Source of the DNA: an uncultured Oscillospiraceae bacterium
Lineage (GTDB): Bacteria > Bacillota > Clostridia > Oscillospirales > Oscillospiraceae
Reading direction: 5' to 3'
Length of the DNA: 64,000 bases
Assembly: GCA_950075865.1 (NCBI GenBank)
Contig: CATMVA010000010.1
Location: 25,721-89,720 of the forward strand
A program made the translations under genes and the position numbers. This document shows, one piece after another, positions 35,309 to 44,139 of the stretch. The notes beneath the pieces were generated by a model, which saw only the letters and a list, made by a program, of their open reading frames with translations, was not told the DNA's origin and ran no database searches. Numbering within the stretch: the first letter of the stretch is position 1; the number at the start of each line of letters is the position of its first letter.

Positions 35309-35599
35309 ATGGCTTTGGAGGAAAAACAGACCCTTCTCCCCGACGGCGGGGAGCGAATGACCCGGCTGGCCCTCTGTGTGGTCATCGGGGTGGCGGTGGT
35401 CTACGCCACGGTCAAGCTGTGTGAGGGAAAAAACATCCCTCTGTGGGAAAAGTACGGGCCCTGGATCACGGCCAATCAGGTCCAGGCCATCGCCGTGCTG
35501 TCGGCCGTGCTCTACGGGGTCTCCCTGGCCCTGTGGCCCGAGGGGAATCCCCCCGCGGCGACCCCGGAGGACATGGGCGGGTACCAGCCCTGTACCTGA
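35309..35599 (+). CDS. Small membrane protein, unknown function
   Basis: A 96-residue protein I do not recognise. Two hydrophobic segments (about residues 19-36 and 57-75) flank a polar loop with KNIPLWEKYGPW; the C terminus is Pro-rich. A very strong SD (AGGAAGGAGG) ahead of the ATG and a frame uninterrupted in a divergent promoter region support that it is real. Its end is two bases from the end of the converging ROK gene. No context clue to function. Confidence 0.65.
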   Translation: MALEEKQTLLPDGGERMTRLALCVVIGVAVVYATVKLCEGKNIPLWEKYGPWITANQVQAIAVLSAVLYGVSLALWPEGNPPAATPEDMGGYQPCT

Positions 35600-35600
35600 T

Positions 35601-36548
35601 TTATCGGTAGAGAGGCACCATGGCCCCGCCGATGATGCCGGCGTCGTTTTCCAAAAGGGCGGCGACCACCTGGCAGCGGCGTTCGGCATCCTTGGTGAAC
35701 TCCTCCCGGCCCAGAGCGGCCCGGAGGGGGGCCATCAGGTTCTCCCCCTGCTTGCAGATGCCGCCGCCGATGCACAGGACCTCGGGCTGGATGATATTGA
35801 TGAGGTTAGCAAGGCCGCAGGCCAGGTCTTCGATGTACTCGTCCAGCACGGCCTGGGCCGCAGCGTCCCCGGCCCGGGCGGCGTCAAAGGGAGTTTTACC
35901 GTTGACATCCTCCAGGGTGGGAGCGTACCGCCATAGGGCGCTGTTTGGGTGGGCCTCCATGGCCTTCCGTGTGGAGGAGATGAGCCCGGTGGCCGAGGCG
36001 TAAGCCTCCCAGCAGCCCTTCCGGCCACAGGTACATTGCCGGCCGCCCCGGCGGATGACGGTGTGGCCCGCCTCGAAGGCGGCGTAGTTGAAGCCGGTGT
36101 AGAGCTTACCTTCCAGCACGGCGCCCGAGCCCACGCCGGTGCCCAGGGTCACGGCCACCAGGGAGTTCTTCCCCTTGCCCGCCCCGGCGACAAACTCGCC
36201 CAAGGCGGCGGCGTTGGCATCGTTCTCCAGATAGGCAGGGATGCCCCCCAGCCGCTCCGAGACCATCCGGGCCAGGGGCACATGGTCCAGGCCCAGGTTG
36301 AAGGCATGAAAGACGATCCCCTGGACCGGGTCGATGGTGCCCGGCGAGGCCACCCCCACCGAGGCACACTGTTCCATGGTGAGCCCGGCCTCGCCTACGG
36401 CCAGGCGGGCCGACTCCGCCATGGCATCGGCGATGGCCTCAGCCCCACGAGGGCATGGGATGGAGGCCTTGCCCAGCAGCTTCCCCTCCCGGTCGGTAAC
36501 GCCGGCGGCCACGTTGGTGCCCCCCAGATCGATGCCGATGTAATACAT
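35601..36548 (-). CDS. ROK family sugar kinase (glucokinase-like)
   Basis: A 315-residue ASKHA-fold kinase, likely glucokinase or N-acetyl-hexosamine kinase. Phosphate-binding GIDLGGTNVAAG at residues 4-15, catalytic Asp in ENDANAAALGE, the ROK zinc motif around GGRQCTCGRKGCWEAYAS (His upstream in EAGHTVIRRG plus three Cys), and a C-terminal GGGICKQGE adenosine motif. No DNA-binding domain, so it is an enzyme and not a ROK repressor. SD AGGAGGG before the ATG; -10 like TATAAT at 36613-36608. Confidence 0.92.
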   Translation of the reverse strand: MYYIGIDLGGTNVAAGVTDREGKLLGKASIPCPRGAEAIADAMAESARLAVGEAGLTMEQCASVGVASPGTIDPVQGIVFHAFNLGLDHVPLARMVSERLGGIPAYLENDANAAALGEFVAGAGKGKNSLVAVTLGTGVGSGAVLEGKLYTGFNYAAFEAGHTVIRRGGRQCTCGRKGCWEAYASATGLISSTRKAMEAHPNSALWRYAPTLEDVNGKTPFDAARAGDAAAQAVLDEYIEDLACGLANLINIIQPEVLCIGGGICKQGENLMAPLRAALGREEFTKDAERRCQVVAALLENDAGIIGGAMVPLYR

Positions 36549-36619
36549 AAAAACCCTCCTCGTCTTTTTGACACCGGCCCTCTGGGGCCGGATTGTTGTT
36601 CCAGACCATTATAGTACAA

Positions 36620-36656
36620 AATTGCCGCTCTGGGTAGCCGGAGCGGCAATTTTTTC
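36620..36656. terminator. Terminator between ROK and phosphopantetheinyl transferase genes
   Basis: Arms AATTGCCGCTC and GAGCGGCAATT (36620-36630, 36641-36651) with T-runs on both sides. Confidence 0.7.
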
Positions 36657-36664
36657 GGAATTCT

Positions 36665-37165
36665 TCATTTTTCCTTCATAAGCCGCCAACAGAGGCCCCC
36701 CCGCCAGCCCTCGGCCGCCAGGGTACGGAAAGAAAAGCCCTCCAGCTCTCCCCGCTCCCCCGGCGAAAGCAGCGGGACGGCGATCTCCCGGGGTGGACGG
36801 CGGAGACCCTCCCCAGTGCATTTGACACGGGCCTCCTTCAGGGTCCAGAGGGTGTAAAAGTCCTCCCAGCGGCTTCCCCGGCTCTCAAACCAGGCGCACT
36901 CCCGGTCGCCCAGGGCATACCGGGGCAGGCCGGACTTCCGGGGCCGGACCCGCTCGATGTCCACCCCCACGGGGGTATCCGCCAGGGCGCACAGGCCCAG
37001 GGGGCCGGAATGGCTCACATTGAAGTGGTATTGGGGAAAGTCGGGAAAGAAGGGCTTTCCTCCGGGCAGGCGGCCGATTTTGGGCAGGGGTTCGACCCCC
37101 TTCTCCTCCGCCAAAAGGTCGGAGAGCAGAGCATAAGGGTCTCCCTCCCCCACACGCCAGAGCAT
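36665..37165 (-). CDS. 4'-phosphopantetheinyl transferase, Sfp-like
   Basis: A 166-residue single-repeat protein that moves phosphopantetheine from CoA onto carrier proteins. Motifs: HFNVSHSGPLGLCAL, the Mg-binding GVDIERVRPR and WTLKEARVKCTGEGL with the catalytic Glu/Lys. It is shorter than Sfp (about 225 residues) and lacks the usual N-terminal segment, so it is a compact member. Carrier partner is unknown; there is no polyketide or peptide synthetase in the window. SD GGGGAGGG before the ATG. Confidence 0.88.
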   Translation of the reverse strand: MLWRVGEGDPYALLSDLLAEEKGVEPLPKIGRLPGGKPFFPDFPQYHFNVSHSGPLGLCALADTPVGVDIERVRPRKSGLPRYALGDRECAWFESRGSRWEDFYTLWTLKEARVKCTGEGLRRPPREIAVPLLSPGERGELEGFSFRTLAAEGWRGGLCWRLMKEK

Positions 37166-37314
37166 ACGCCTTCCCTCCCCTCTCCTGGAAAAATTGTAGC
37201 ATCTCTCCCGGTTTTTCTCAAGCCTTAAATAATTTTTAAACCTTCTCCCTCTTTTCTCTTAAGAAGATTTCGGCTATAATGGGAAGCGTCAAAATACCCA
37301 AGGATGTGATCGAC

Positions 37315-38016
37315 ATGTATAACATTCTCATCTGCGATGACGACAAGGACATCGTCTCGGCTCTGAACATCTATCTCCAGGCCGAAGGCTACAACACCTT
37401 CCCGGCCTACGACGGAAATCAGGCCCTGAAGGTGGTGGAGGAGAACGAGATCCACCTTATCCTCATGGACGTGATGATGCCCCATCTGGACGGCATCCAT
37501 GCCACGGCCAGGCTGCGGGAAAAGAGCAATGTGCCCATCATCCTGCTCACCGCCAAAAGCGAGGACAACGACAAGGTGCTGGGGCTGAACATCGGGGCCG
37601 ACGACTATGTGACCAAACCCTTCAACCCCATGGAGGTCATGGCCCGGGTCAAGAGCCAGCTTCGGCGGTACACCTCCCTGGGCGGCCAGCAGAAGCCCGA
37701 AGAGGAGGAGTCCGGGGCCCTCCGGAACGGGGGCATCACCCTGGAGGACGCCACCAAGACCGTGACGGTGGACGGAGAGCCGGTCCGGCTCACCCCCATC
37801 GAATTTGATATCCTCCACCTGCTGATGACCTCCCCCGGGAAGGTCTTTTCCACCGACCAGATCTACGAGCTGGTCTGGCACGACCAGGCTTACGGGGCCG
37901 AGAACACGGTGGCCGTCCACATCCGCCACATCCGGGAGAAGATCGAGATCGACCCGGCCAACCCCAGGTACATTAAGGTCGTATGGGGGTTGGGGTATAA
38001 GATGGAGAAGGTGTGA
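37315..38016 (+). CDS. Response regulator, OmpR/VanR family
   Basis: A 233-residue regulator with receiver domain (ILICDDDKDIVSALNIYL; Asp in LILMDVMMPHLDG; T in LTAKSED; K in YVTKPFN) and C-terminal winged helix (about 137-233; TDQIYELVWHDQAYG, VAVHIRHIREKIE). The receiver is closest in feel to VanR-type regulators. Start at 37315 (AAGGA upstream) rather than the ATG at 37279, which lies in the promoter's TATAAT box. The stop overlaps the region of the kinase start, indicating a coupled pair. Confidence 0.93.
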   Translation: MYNILICDDDKDIVSALNIYLQAEGYNTFPAYDGNQALKVVEENEIHLILMDVMMPHLDGIHATARLREKSNVPIILLTAKSEDNDKVLGLNIGADDYVTKPFNPMEVMARVKSQLRRYTSLGGQQKPEEEESGALRNGGITLEDATKTVTVDGEPVRLTPIEFDILHLLMTSPGKVFSTDQIYELVWHDQAYGAENTVAVHIRHIREKIEIDPANPRYIKVVWGLGYKMEKV

Positions 38017-38018
38017 TC

Positions 38019-40097
38019 ATGAAACAAGACTTCCGATCCCACGCCTTAGTGAAGGCTCTGGTTCTGCTGCTCTCCGTAGCCTGCGCCGTTGGAGCGTTGT
38101 TCAGCTGGATCTACTGCGCCTACCACTGGGACTCCCTCTTCAACAATGAGACCTATGCCTCCTCGGCTATGTGGTACCAAGGGATGCAGGGGCGATACAG
38201 TCACCTGATGTCCGCGCTGGACATCTACGACCAGATCCGCCGGGGGGAGAAGCTGGGCTACCTTCAGGAGAAGAATTACAATGTCTACCTCTCCAACCTC
38301 TCCCCCGAGCAGACCAACTTCCGTTATATCATCCGGGACAACGCCACCGGGGAGATCCTGCTCAGCTCGGCGGGGGAGGATAGTCTGGCCGGTGTGGGAG
38401 ATATCTGGCAGTCCCTGCGGACCATCGGCCCCGACTATCTGGAGTACAGCTACCGGACCTATTACGGCCCGGAGGATACAGGCGGGGAGGACTACACCAT
38501 CTTCTATGATGACGATGGAAACATCATTCTCCAGGTCCCCGGCAATGTGAGCCGTCCCTATATGGAGGGCGCGACCTACCGCTACGCCGTGGAGTACGGG
38601 GTGGACGCCCAGCTGGCCGCGGACGACGAGTTCCGTGCTGCCTGGAACTCCTTCACCAAGGGAAATATCCAAGTGCTCTACTTGGCCATCGGCTGCACCG
38701 CCGGGGTCCTAGTCTTTACCGTCTTTCTCATGTGCTGCGCCGGACGGCGGCCGGAGGCCGAGACCTTCACCCTCAACTGGAGCGACAGGATCCCCTATGA
38801 TCTCTACCTCTTTGCCATCGGCTTCGCCATCATCATGCTTTTGGGATGCAGCGTGGAGTGGGCCACCCGGGCCTACTGGACCTTCTCGGACACGGGAGAC
38901 CGGTTCCTGCTCAACGGGATGTCGGCCCTGTGCTTTACGGCCGCCGCCGCTCTGGTCGAGGCCGGGCTCATGTCCACCGCCACCCGGATCAAGTGCCGCA
39001 CCCTGCTGCGCAACACGGTCACCTGGAAGTTCCTTGCCTGGTGCGGCCGCTTTCTCCGGCGGTTCTGGCGCGACCTCTGCGCCGCCCTGGCCGGTCTGCC
39101 CATCACCTACCGCACCATTTTCTTCTTCCTGGGATATCTGGTCCTCAACGCCTTCCTGGCCGCCGGACTTTTCCGAAGCGGTAACGGCGGGTTCTACTTC
39201 CTGTGCCTGCTGGGGGTGAATACGGTGGTCCTGGCCCTGATGTGCCGGTACACCCTCCAGTGGGACCAGGTCCGCTCCAAGGCCCAGGACATCGTGAGCG
39301 GCCAGCCTGACACGGTCATCGACACGGGGAATATGACCTGGTTCCCCGCCCTGCGCCAGCATGCCGGGGCCCTCAACGACCTGGGCGGGGCCATTAACAC
39401 GGCGGTGGAGGAGCGGCTCAAATCGGAGCGGATGAAGGCAGAGCTCATCACCAACGTATCCCACGACCTGAAGACCCCCCTGACCTCCATCATCAACTAC
39501 GTGGACCTGCTGAAAAAGGAGGATATTGAGGGGGAGAAAGCCAAAGAATATATCGACGTGCTGGACCGGAAAAGCCAGCGGCTCAAGAAGCTGACCGAGG
39601 ACCTGGTGGAGGCCTCCAAGGCCTCTACCGGCACCCTGACGGTGAACCCGGAGCGGCTGGGCATGGGGCAGCTGGTAGACCAGGCGTTGGGCGAATACAG
39701 CGCCAAATTTGAGGACGCCGGGCTCACGCTGGTCTCCGCCCTCCCCGAAGCCGAGGTCTATGTGACGGCCGACGGCCGCCATCTCTGGCGGATCATTGAC
39801 AACCTGCTGGGCAACTGCGTCAAGTATGCCATGCCGGGCACCCGGGTCTACCTGGACATGACGGTCTGGGACAGCTGGGTGACCCTCTCCCTCAAGAATA
39901 TTTCGGCCCAGCAGCTCAACATCCCCGCCGATCAGCTCATGGAACGGTTCGTCCGGGGGGACGAGAGCCGCACCACCGAGGGGAGCGGACTGGGCCTCTC
40001 CATCGCCCGGAGCCTCACCGAGCTCCAGGGGGGAAGGTTCCGGCTGGAGGTAGACGGAGACCTGTTCAAGGCTGTGGTCAGCCTGCCCCAGGCCTGA
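38019..40097 (+). CDS. Sensor histidine kinase with multi-TM sensor region
   Basis: A 692-residue kinase. TM1 at about residues 9-29, an extracytoplasmic segment of about 180 residues, then about five further TM segments (about 212-232, 255-280, 295-315, 360-380, 385-405), which is unusual for a VanS-type kinase. Catalytic part: HisKA NVSHDLKTPLTSIINY, HATPase IDNLLGNCVKYA and GSGLGLSIARSL. Start ATG 38019 with AAGGTG 5 bases upstream; GTG 38013 overlapping the response regulator stop is possible. The signal is unknown. Confidence 0.9.
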   Translation: MKQDFRSHALVKALVLLLSVACAVGALFSWIYCAYHWDSLFNNETYASSAMWYQGMQGRYSHLMSALDIYDQIRRGEKLGYLQEKNYNVYLSNLSPEQTNFRYIIRDNATGEILLSSAGEDSLAGVGDIWQSLRTIGPDYLEYSYRTYYGPEDTGGEDYTIFYDDDGNIILQVPGNVSRPYMEGATYRYAVEYGVDAQLAADDEFRAAWNSFTKGNIQVLYLAIGCTAGVLVFTVFLMCCAGRRPEAETFTLNWSDRIPYDLYLFAIGFAIIMLLGCSVEWATRAYWTFSDTGDRFLLNGMSALCFTAAAALVEAGLMSTATRIKCRTLLRNTVTWKFLAWCGRFLRRFWRDLCAALAGLPITYRTIFFFLGYLVLNAFLAAGLFRSGNGGFYFLCLLGVNTVVLALMCRYTLQWDQVRSKAQDIVSGQPDTVIDTGNMTWFPALRQHAGALNDLGGAINTAVEERLKSERMKAELITNVSHDLKTPLTSIINYVDLLKKEDIEGEKAKEYIDVLDRKSQRLKKLTEDLVEASKASTGTLTVNPERLGMGQLVDQALGEYSAKFEDAGLTLVSALPEAEVYVTADGRHLWRIIDNLLGNCVKYAMPGTRVYLDMTVWDSWVTLSLKNISAQQLNIPADQLMERFVRGDESRTTEGSGLGLSIARSLTELQGGRFRLEVDGDLFKAVVSLPQA

Positions 40098-40240
40098 TCG
40101 GCCCACGGTCATTGACTTTTCGGTTTTTTCCGGGTATTATCCTATTGTTCTTTCGGCCTCTCCCCGGCGGAGAGGCCGGGCCTATGTCCGTTACTTTCCC
40201 CGGCGAGGGTTCTCGCCCCGACTTTCCCAGGAGGCATCCT

Positions 40241-40804
40241 ATGAGCCAGACAGACAGTTCCAAGCGGATCCTTACCATCCCCAACCTGCTCTCCCTCTTC
40301 CGGCTGTGCCTGATCCCGGTTTTTGTAAACCTCTACTGCCGGGAGGGGAATTACCCTGCCACGGCGGGCATCCTGCTCCTATCCGGGGCTTCCGACATCG
40401 TGGACGGCTTCATCGCCCGGCACTTTCACATGATCAGCGACCTGGGCAAGGTACTGGACCCGGTGGCGGACAAGCTGACCCAGTTCGCCATGCTGGGGTG
40501 CCTGCTGACCCGGTTCCCCCGGATGGCCTGGGCCCTTCTGGCCCTGGTGGTGAAGGAGGTCTCGGACGCCCTCACCGGGTACCTGGTCATCAAAAAGACC
40601 GGGGTGGTCTGCGGGGCCGAGTGGCATGGCAAGGCGGCCACCTGCGTTCTCTTTGCCGTGATGGTCGTTCACGTGCTCTGGTTTAGGATCTCCCCCTCCT
40701 TCTCCTTGGCCCTCACCGTCTTGGCCACCGCCGTGCAGATCCTGTCCATGGCACTCTATTTGAAGCGGAATTTCGGGCTGATAAGGTCTGGGAAACCCTC
40801 GTAG
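40241..40804 (+). CDS. CDP-alcohol phosphatidyltransferase (PgsA-like)
   Basis: A 187-residue membrane enzyme, probably CDP-diacylglycerol-glycerol-3-phosphate phosphatidyltransferase or a close relative. The family signature is complete: SDIVDGFIAR, then DLGKVLDPVADK (D-x2-DG-x2-AR-x8-G-x3-D-x3-D). Opening TIPNLLSLFRL is typical of PgsA. The ATG at 40241 has AGGAGG upstream; an ATG at 40112 in frame would add a non-homologous, palindrome-containing extension. It follows the two-component genes after 143 bases. Confidence 0.9.
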   Translation: MSQTDSSKRILTIPNLLSLFRLCLIPVFVNLYCREGNYPATAGILLLSGASDIVDGFIARHFHMISDLGKVLDPVADKLTQFAMLGCLLTRFPRMAWALLALVVKEVSDALTGYLVIKKTGVVCGAEWHGKAATCVLFAVMVVHVLWFRISPSFSLALTVLATAVQILSMALYLKRNFGLIRSGKPS

Positions 40805-40832
40805 GGGGCGGACACCGGCCGACCCACTATAT
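40797..40832. repeat. Possible degenerate copy of the intergenic repeat (copy C)
   Basis: GTAGGGGGCGGACACCGGCC next to the stop of the CDP-alcohol transferase resembles the edges of copies A and B in opposite orientation, but without a clean palindrome. Confidence 0.35.
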
Positions 40833-40835
40833 AAA

Positions 40836-40872
40836 AACCGGGAAAAGCATCTCTGCTTTTCCCGGTTCTTTT
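40836..40872. terminator. Bidirectional terminator
   Basis: Perfect 14-bp arms (40836-40849, 40854-40867) around TCTC, then a T-rich run. It ends both the CDP-alcohol transferase and the converging DegV genes. Confidence 0.85.
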
Positions 40873-40887
40873 TCTCTGTTTTCTTTT

Positions 40888-41751
40888 TCAGTCCAGAATC
40901 TGGATGGCGGCGCCCAGGACGCCGCGGCCGATGTAGACGCTGAGGGTGGCGTCGATGTGGGAGTCCCAGACGTGACGGCAGCCGGGGATGGCGGCCATCA
41001 GGTCAGCCTTGAGCTGCTCCATCTCGGCGTCGGCGCCGCCGTTGGCCACCAGCAGGTTGAAGTCCTTGTGCTCCCCCACATGTTCTTTGACCAGCTCGAT
41101 GAGCTTGCCTTGGACCTGCTTTCTCCCCCGGACCTTGGCCACGTTGACCAGCTGGCCGTCGGGGGCAAAGGTGAGGATGGGCTTGATGTTGAGCATGGTG
41201 CCGGCCAGAGCGGTGATCTTCCCGATGCGCCCCCCCTTCTGGAGGTACTCCAGAGTATCCACTGAGAAGAAGGCGCGGCAGTTTTTCAGCAGGTGGGGCA
41301 CCCGCTTTTGGGTCAGTTCCTCCCAGGTCATGCCGCTTTGAATGTCCTCCCAGAGCTGGAGGACGACGGCCCCCAGGGGGATAGCCCCCAGGCAGGTGTC
41401 GAAGACTGCCGTCTCCAGGTCCTTTCGCTCCTCGCACTCCACCCTTATCATATTGTGGGTGCCTGAGAGGCCGGAGGAGAGAGGCAGGGCAATGACCTTC
41501 TCGTAGCCGTCGGACTTGATGTGCTTCAGGGTCTCGGCCACGCGGGCGGGCTCTGGCAGGGAGGTCTTGGGCAGCTCCCCCGCCTCCAGCCGGCGGTAAA
41601 CGTCCTCCGGGAAGATATTCTCCCCGTCGTTGTAGCTGCCGTCGGCGCAGGCAAGGCGCAGAGGCACCACATAGACGGGCAGGCCCTCCCGGTGCCGGGG
41701 CTCCATCTCGGCGCAGGAGTCCACCAAAAACGCGATCTTTTCCGGATTCAA
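40888..41751 (-). CDS. DegV family fatty-acid-binding protein
   Basis: A 287-residue two-domain protein. DegV/FakB proteins hold a fatty acid for the kinase FakA, allowing exogenous fatty acids to be used for phospholipids. Seen: FLVDSCAEM (family: xVTDSTAD), the PLSSGLSGTHN loop and VDTLEYLQKGGRIG plus KPILTFAPDG. I chose TTG 41751 as start because GGAGGG lies 8 bases before it; GTG 41766 has no SD. No fakA in this window, which is usual because several fakB genes are scattered. Confidence 0.9.
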   Translation of the reverse strand: MNPEKIAFLVDSCAEMEPRHREGLPVYVVPLRLACADGSYNDGENIFPEDVYRRLEAGELPKTSLPEPARVAETLKHIKSDGYEKVIALPLSSGLSGTHNMIRVECEERKDLETAVFDTCLGAIPLGAVVLQLWEDIQSGMTWEELTQKRVPHLLKNCRAFFSVDTLEYLQKGGRIGKITALAGTMLNIKPILTFAPDGQLVNVAKVRGRKQVQGKLIELVKEHVGEHKDFNLLVANGGADAEMEQLKADLMAAIPGCRHVWDSHIDATLSVYIGRGVLGAAIQILD

Positions 41752-41859
41752 AAATCGTCCCTCCACTCAGTTGACAGCCGGCCCGGGCCGCCGTATACTA
41801 TCCGTAGCCCCTCCGCCGTTATCCGGGCCTTTTTCCGCGGCGGGAACAGGTTTGGATCA

Positions 41860-41879
41860 CATAACAAAATATTGTTATG
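41860..41879. promoter_or_regulatory. Perfect palindrome, candidate TetR operator 1
   Basis: Arms CATAACAA and TTGTTATG around AATA, in the gap between the divergent degV and tetR genes. It shares CATAAC/GTTATG with operator 2 at 41907. Confidence 0.6.
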
Positions 41880-41906
41880 GATTTTCGGGAAAAAGCTGAC
41901 ATATCT

Positions 41907-41929
41907 CTCACATAACAAAGTTATGTGAG
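41907..41929. promoter_or_regulatory. Perfect palindrome, candidate TetR operator 2
   Basis: Arms CTCACATAAC and GTTATGTGAG around AAA, directly upstream of the TetR gene, centred 51 bp before its start codon and overlapping the probable promoter. Confidence 0.65.
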
Positions 41930-41969
41930 CATTATACCACTTCCGTTTTTTCTGTCAAGGAGAGATTTT

Positions 41970-42578
41970 ATGGAATATCAGGCCCAGAGAAAAGAGAAGG
42001 CCAAGGACACCCGGCGGGCCATCATGGAGGCGGCGTCCCAGCTCATCCGGCAGAACGGCTTTGAGAAGATGACCGTCCGGGATATCTGCGCCAGGGCGGG
42101 GGTGACCACAGGGGCTTTCTACCATCATTTTGCCTCCAAAGAGGCCCTTTTAGTCCAGGGGTTTTCCTCTTTGGACGATCATCTGGAAGAGTCCCTGTCG
42201 GCCTACGACCTGCAGGACCCGGCGGAAAAGCTGGTGACCCTTCTCCGCTGCTACGCCCAGTACACCGAGGACTTGGGCTGGCAGAACATGGCCCTCTACT
42301 ACACCCGCCGGCTCTCCGATCCGGAGGCCAGCTCCATGTCCCCTGACCGGTTCACCCTGAGGACTATGAGGGAATGCTTTGAGGAGCTGGCCCGGCGGGG
42401 GGAGCTGGCCCCCGCCTACGACCCGGCCCGGGCCGCGGACTTCTGCTTCCGCCACTTCCGGGGGGTGCTCATCGACTGGATCCTCCACCGGGGGGGCTAC
42501 CCCCTCTGGCCCAAGCTGGAGGAGGATTACGGGATGTTCGACCTGGCTTTGCGGGCATGGCCCGACCGCCCGGCATAA
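41970..42578 (+). CDS. TetR/AcrR family regulator
   Basis: A 202-residue repressor-type protein. HTH at about residues 10-57: RRAIMEAASQLIRQNGFEKM, then TVRDICARAGVTTGAFYHHF, the classical TetR turn. The ligand-binding domain is of the C-terminal type found in regulators of lipid or drug genes, without specific match. Start 41970 with AAGGAGAG. Two perfect palindromes upstream suggest autorepression, possibly also control of degV. The stop is followed closely by a terminator-like hairpin that overlaps the SD of ylbJ. Confidence 0.92.
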   Translation: MEYQAQRKEKAKDTRRAIMEAASQLIRQNGFEKMTVRDICARAGVTTGAFYHHFASKEALLVQGFSSLDDHLEESLSAYDLQDPAEKLVTLLRCYAQYTEDLGWQNMALYYTRRLSDPEASSMSPDRFTLRTMRECFEELARRGELAPAYDPARAADFCFRHFRGVLIDWILHRGGYPLWPKLEEDYGMFDLALRAWPDRPA

Positions 42579-42585
42579 TATGCGC

Positions 42586-42621
42586 CCCCGCCTCATAAGC
42601 TGTGAGGACGGGGGTGTTTTT
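42586..42621 (+). terminator. Terminator-like hairpin overlapping the ylbJ ribosome site
   Basis: Arms CCCCCG-CCTCA and TGAGG-A-CGGGGG with a T5 run, sitting between tetR and ylbJ. The 3' arm (CGGGGGTG) is the only SD-like sequence of ylbJ, five bases from its ATG. Confidence 0.65.
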
Positions 42622-43812
42622 ATGGGCCGGCTAATGAAACAACAAGGGATACGGGACGCGCTGGCTGGGGCGGCCCTGCTGTGCTGTACCCTGGCCCTGC
42701 TCTGCTGGCCCAAGGAGATCAGCGCCGCGGTCCAGGAGGGGCTGAAGCTCTGCTACAACGTGATCATCCCCTCCCTGTTTCCCTTTTTCATTCTCTCCTC
42801 CCTGATGATCTCCCTTGGGCTGGCCGGGTATCTGGGGCGGCTCTTCGAGCCGGTGATGCGGCCTCTCTTCCGGCTGCCAGGCTCCTGCGCCGCCGTGCTG
42901 GCCCTGGGCTTTGTGGGTGGCTACCCCATCGGCGCCCGGTCCGCCCTGACCCTCTATGAGAGCGGGGGGTGCACCAAGACCGAGTGCGAGCGGCTGCTGG
43001 CCTTCTGCAACAACTCGGGGCCCGCCTTTATCCTGGGGGTGGTGGGGGCCGGGGTCTTTGCCGACAGCCGGGTGGGGGTGCTCCTATGCCTAATCCATGG
43101 GGCGGCCTCCCTGGGGGTGGGGCTGGTCTTTCGGTTTTACGGCGGGCGGGAGAAGGGTTCGGGGCAGAGGGGCAGCCTGCCCATCTCGGCCCAGCGGTTT
43201 TCGGCCGCCTTCACAGGGGCGGTGAAGGGGTCGGTGACCTCCACCCTCAACATCTGCGCCTTTGTCATGTGCTTCACGGTCATCATCCGGCTGTGCGTGC
43301 TCTCCGGGATCCTCCCTGCCCTGGCCGGGCTGCTGGGGCGGCTCCTGGCCCCGCTGGGCTTCTCCGAGGCCTGGGCCCAGCGGCTCCTGACCGGGCTTTT
43401 GGAGCTGTCCTCGGGGGTGTGGAGTTTGATGGGAGAGGGCTCCCTCCAGGGCAAGGCCGCCATGGCCGCCTTCCTGCTGGGCTGGGCCGGGATCTCGGTC
43501 CACTGTCAGGTGCTCTCCTTTTTGGGGGAGAGCGGGCTCAACACCCGGACCTACATCGGCGGAAAGCTGCTCCACGGGGTGTTTTCCGCCCTGCTCACGG
43601 CGGCTCTCTTCCGTTTTTTGCCCTTCGACATCAACGTGTCGGGCTATCTGGCCCAGCAGGTGGCCGACATCGCCGGCACTGACTTCCACACGGCGCTGAC
43701 AGTCTCCACGGCGGCGGCCTGGGTGGGGTTCCTGACGGCCTTCCTTTTCGGGGCATTGGGCCTTAAAATGCGGCCAAGGGCTTGCGAAAAACGGCGAAAG
43801 GTGGTATCATAG
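42622..43812 (+). CDS. ylbJ: Sporulation integral membrane protein YlbJ
   Basis: A 396-residue polytopic membrane protein of the YlbJ/nucleoside-recognition (Gate) family, required for spore cortex or heat resistance in Bacillus. Visible: repeated hydrophobic helices, the Gate-type stretches FVGGYPIGARSALTLYESG and CNNSGPAFILGVVG, and the second repeat CAFVMCFTVIIRL ... GLLELSSGVWSL. Length matches YlbJ. Start ATG 42622; SD lies in a hairpin (see 42586). A short Cys-rich protein gene follows after 27 bases. Confidence 0.88.
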   Translation: MGRLMKQQGIRDALAGAALLCCTLALLCWPKEISAAVQEGLKLCYNVIIPSLFPFFILSSLMISLGLAGYLGRLFEPVMRPLFRLPGSCAAVLALGFVGGYPIGARSALTLYESGGCTKTECERLLAFCNNSGPAFILGVVGAGVFADSRVGVLLCLIHGAASLGVGLVFRFYGGREKGSGQRGSLPISAQRFSAAFTGAVKGSVTSTLNICAFVMCFTVIIRLCVLSGILPALAGLLGRLLAPLGFSEAWAQRLLTGLLELSSGVWSLMGEGSLQGKAAMAAFLLGWAGISVHCQVLSFLGESGLNTRTYIGGKLLHGVFSALLTAALFRFLPFDINVSGYLAQQVADIAGTDFHTALTVSTAAAWVGFLTAFLFGALGLKMRPRACEKRRKVVS

Positions 43813-43839
43813 ACTCACCCAAGGAGGTGAGGGCCGGAT

Positions 43840-44070
43840 ATGTTCGGTAAAAAGAAAAAATTGTTCCAGCAGGACATCCAGCCCCGGTGCGCATACTGCG
43901 CCAAGGGTGCCCCCCTGGAAGAGGGACGGATCCTCTGCGGCAAGCGGGGGGTGGTCTCCTCCACCTTTGCCTGCCCGGCTTTCCGCTACGACCCCCTTAA
44001 GCGGGTCCCTCCCAAGCCGGCCAAGCTGTCCACAAACAAGCTGGACGAGGACGCCTTCCGGTTGGACTGA
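43840..44070 (+). CDS. Small four-cysteine protein, unknown function
   Basis: A 76-residue protein with basic N terminus (MFGKKKKLF) and four cysteines (CAYC at about 17-20, C33 and C45) that could bind zinc or form a treble-clef. The C-terminal third is Pro/Lys-rich and then acidic. Strong SD (AAGGAGGTGAGGG). Similar small proteins are common hypothetical ORFs in Oscillospiraceae, but I know no function. A strong terminator follows. Confidence 0.75.
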   Translation: MFGKKKKLFQQDIQPRCAYCAKGAPLEEGRILCGKRGVVSSTFACPAFRYDPLKRVPPKPAKLSTNKLDEDAFRLD

Positions 44071-44080
44071 ATGACGAAAA

Positions 44081-44116
44081 AAAACGGCTCTCCCAACAGG
44101 GAGAGCCGTTTTTTGC
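44081..44116. terminator. Bidirectional terminator
   Basis: Perfect 14-bp arms (44081-44094, 44099-44112) around AACA, flanked by A and T runs. Confidence 0.9.
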
Positions 44117-44139
44117 TGTTTGAGGAAGCGAGCCGTTTT

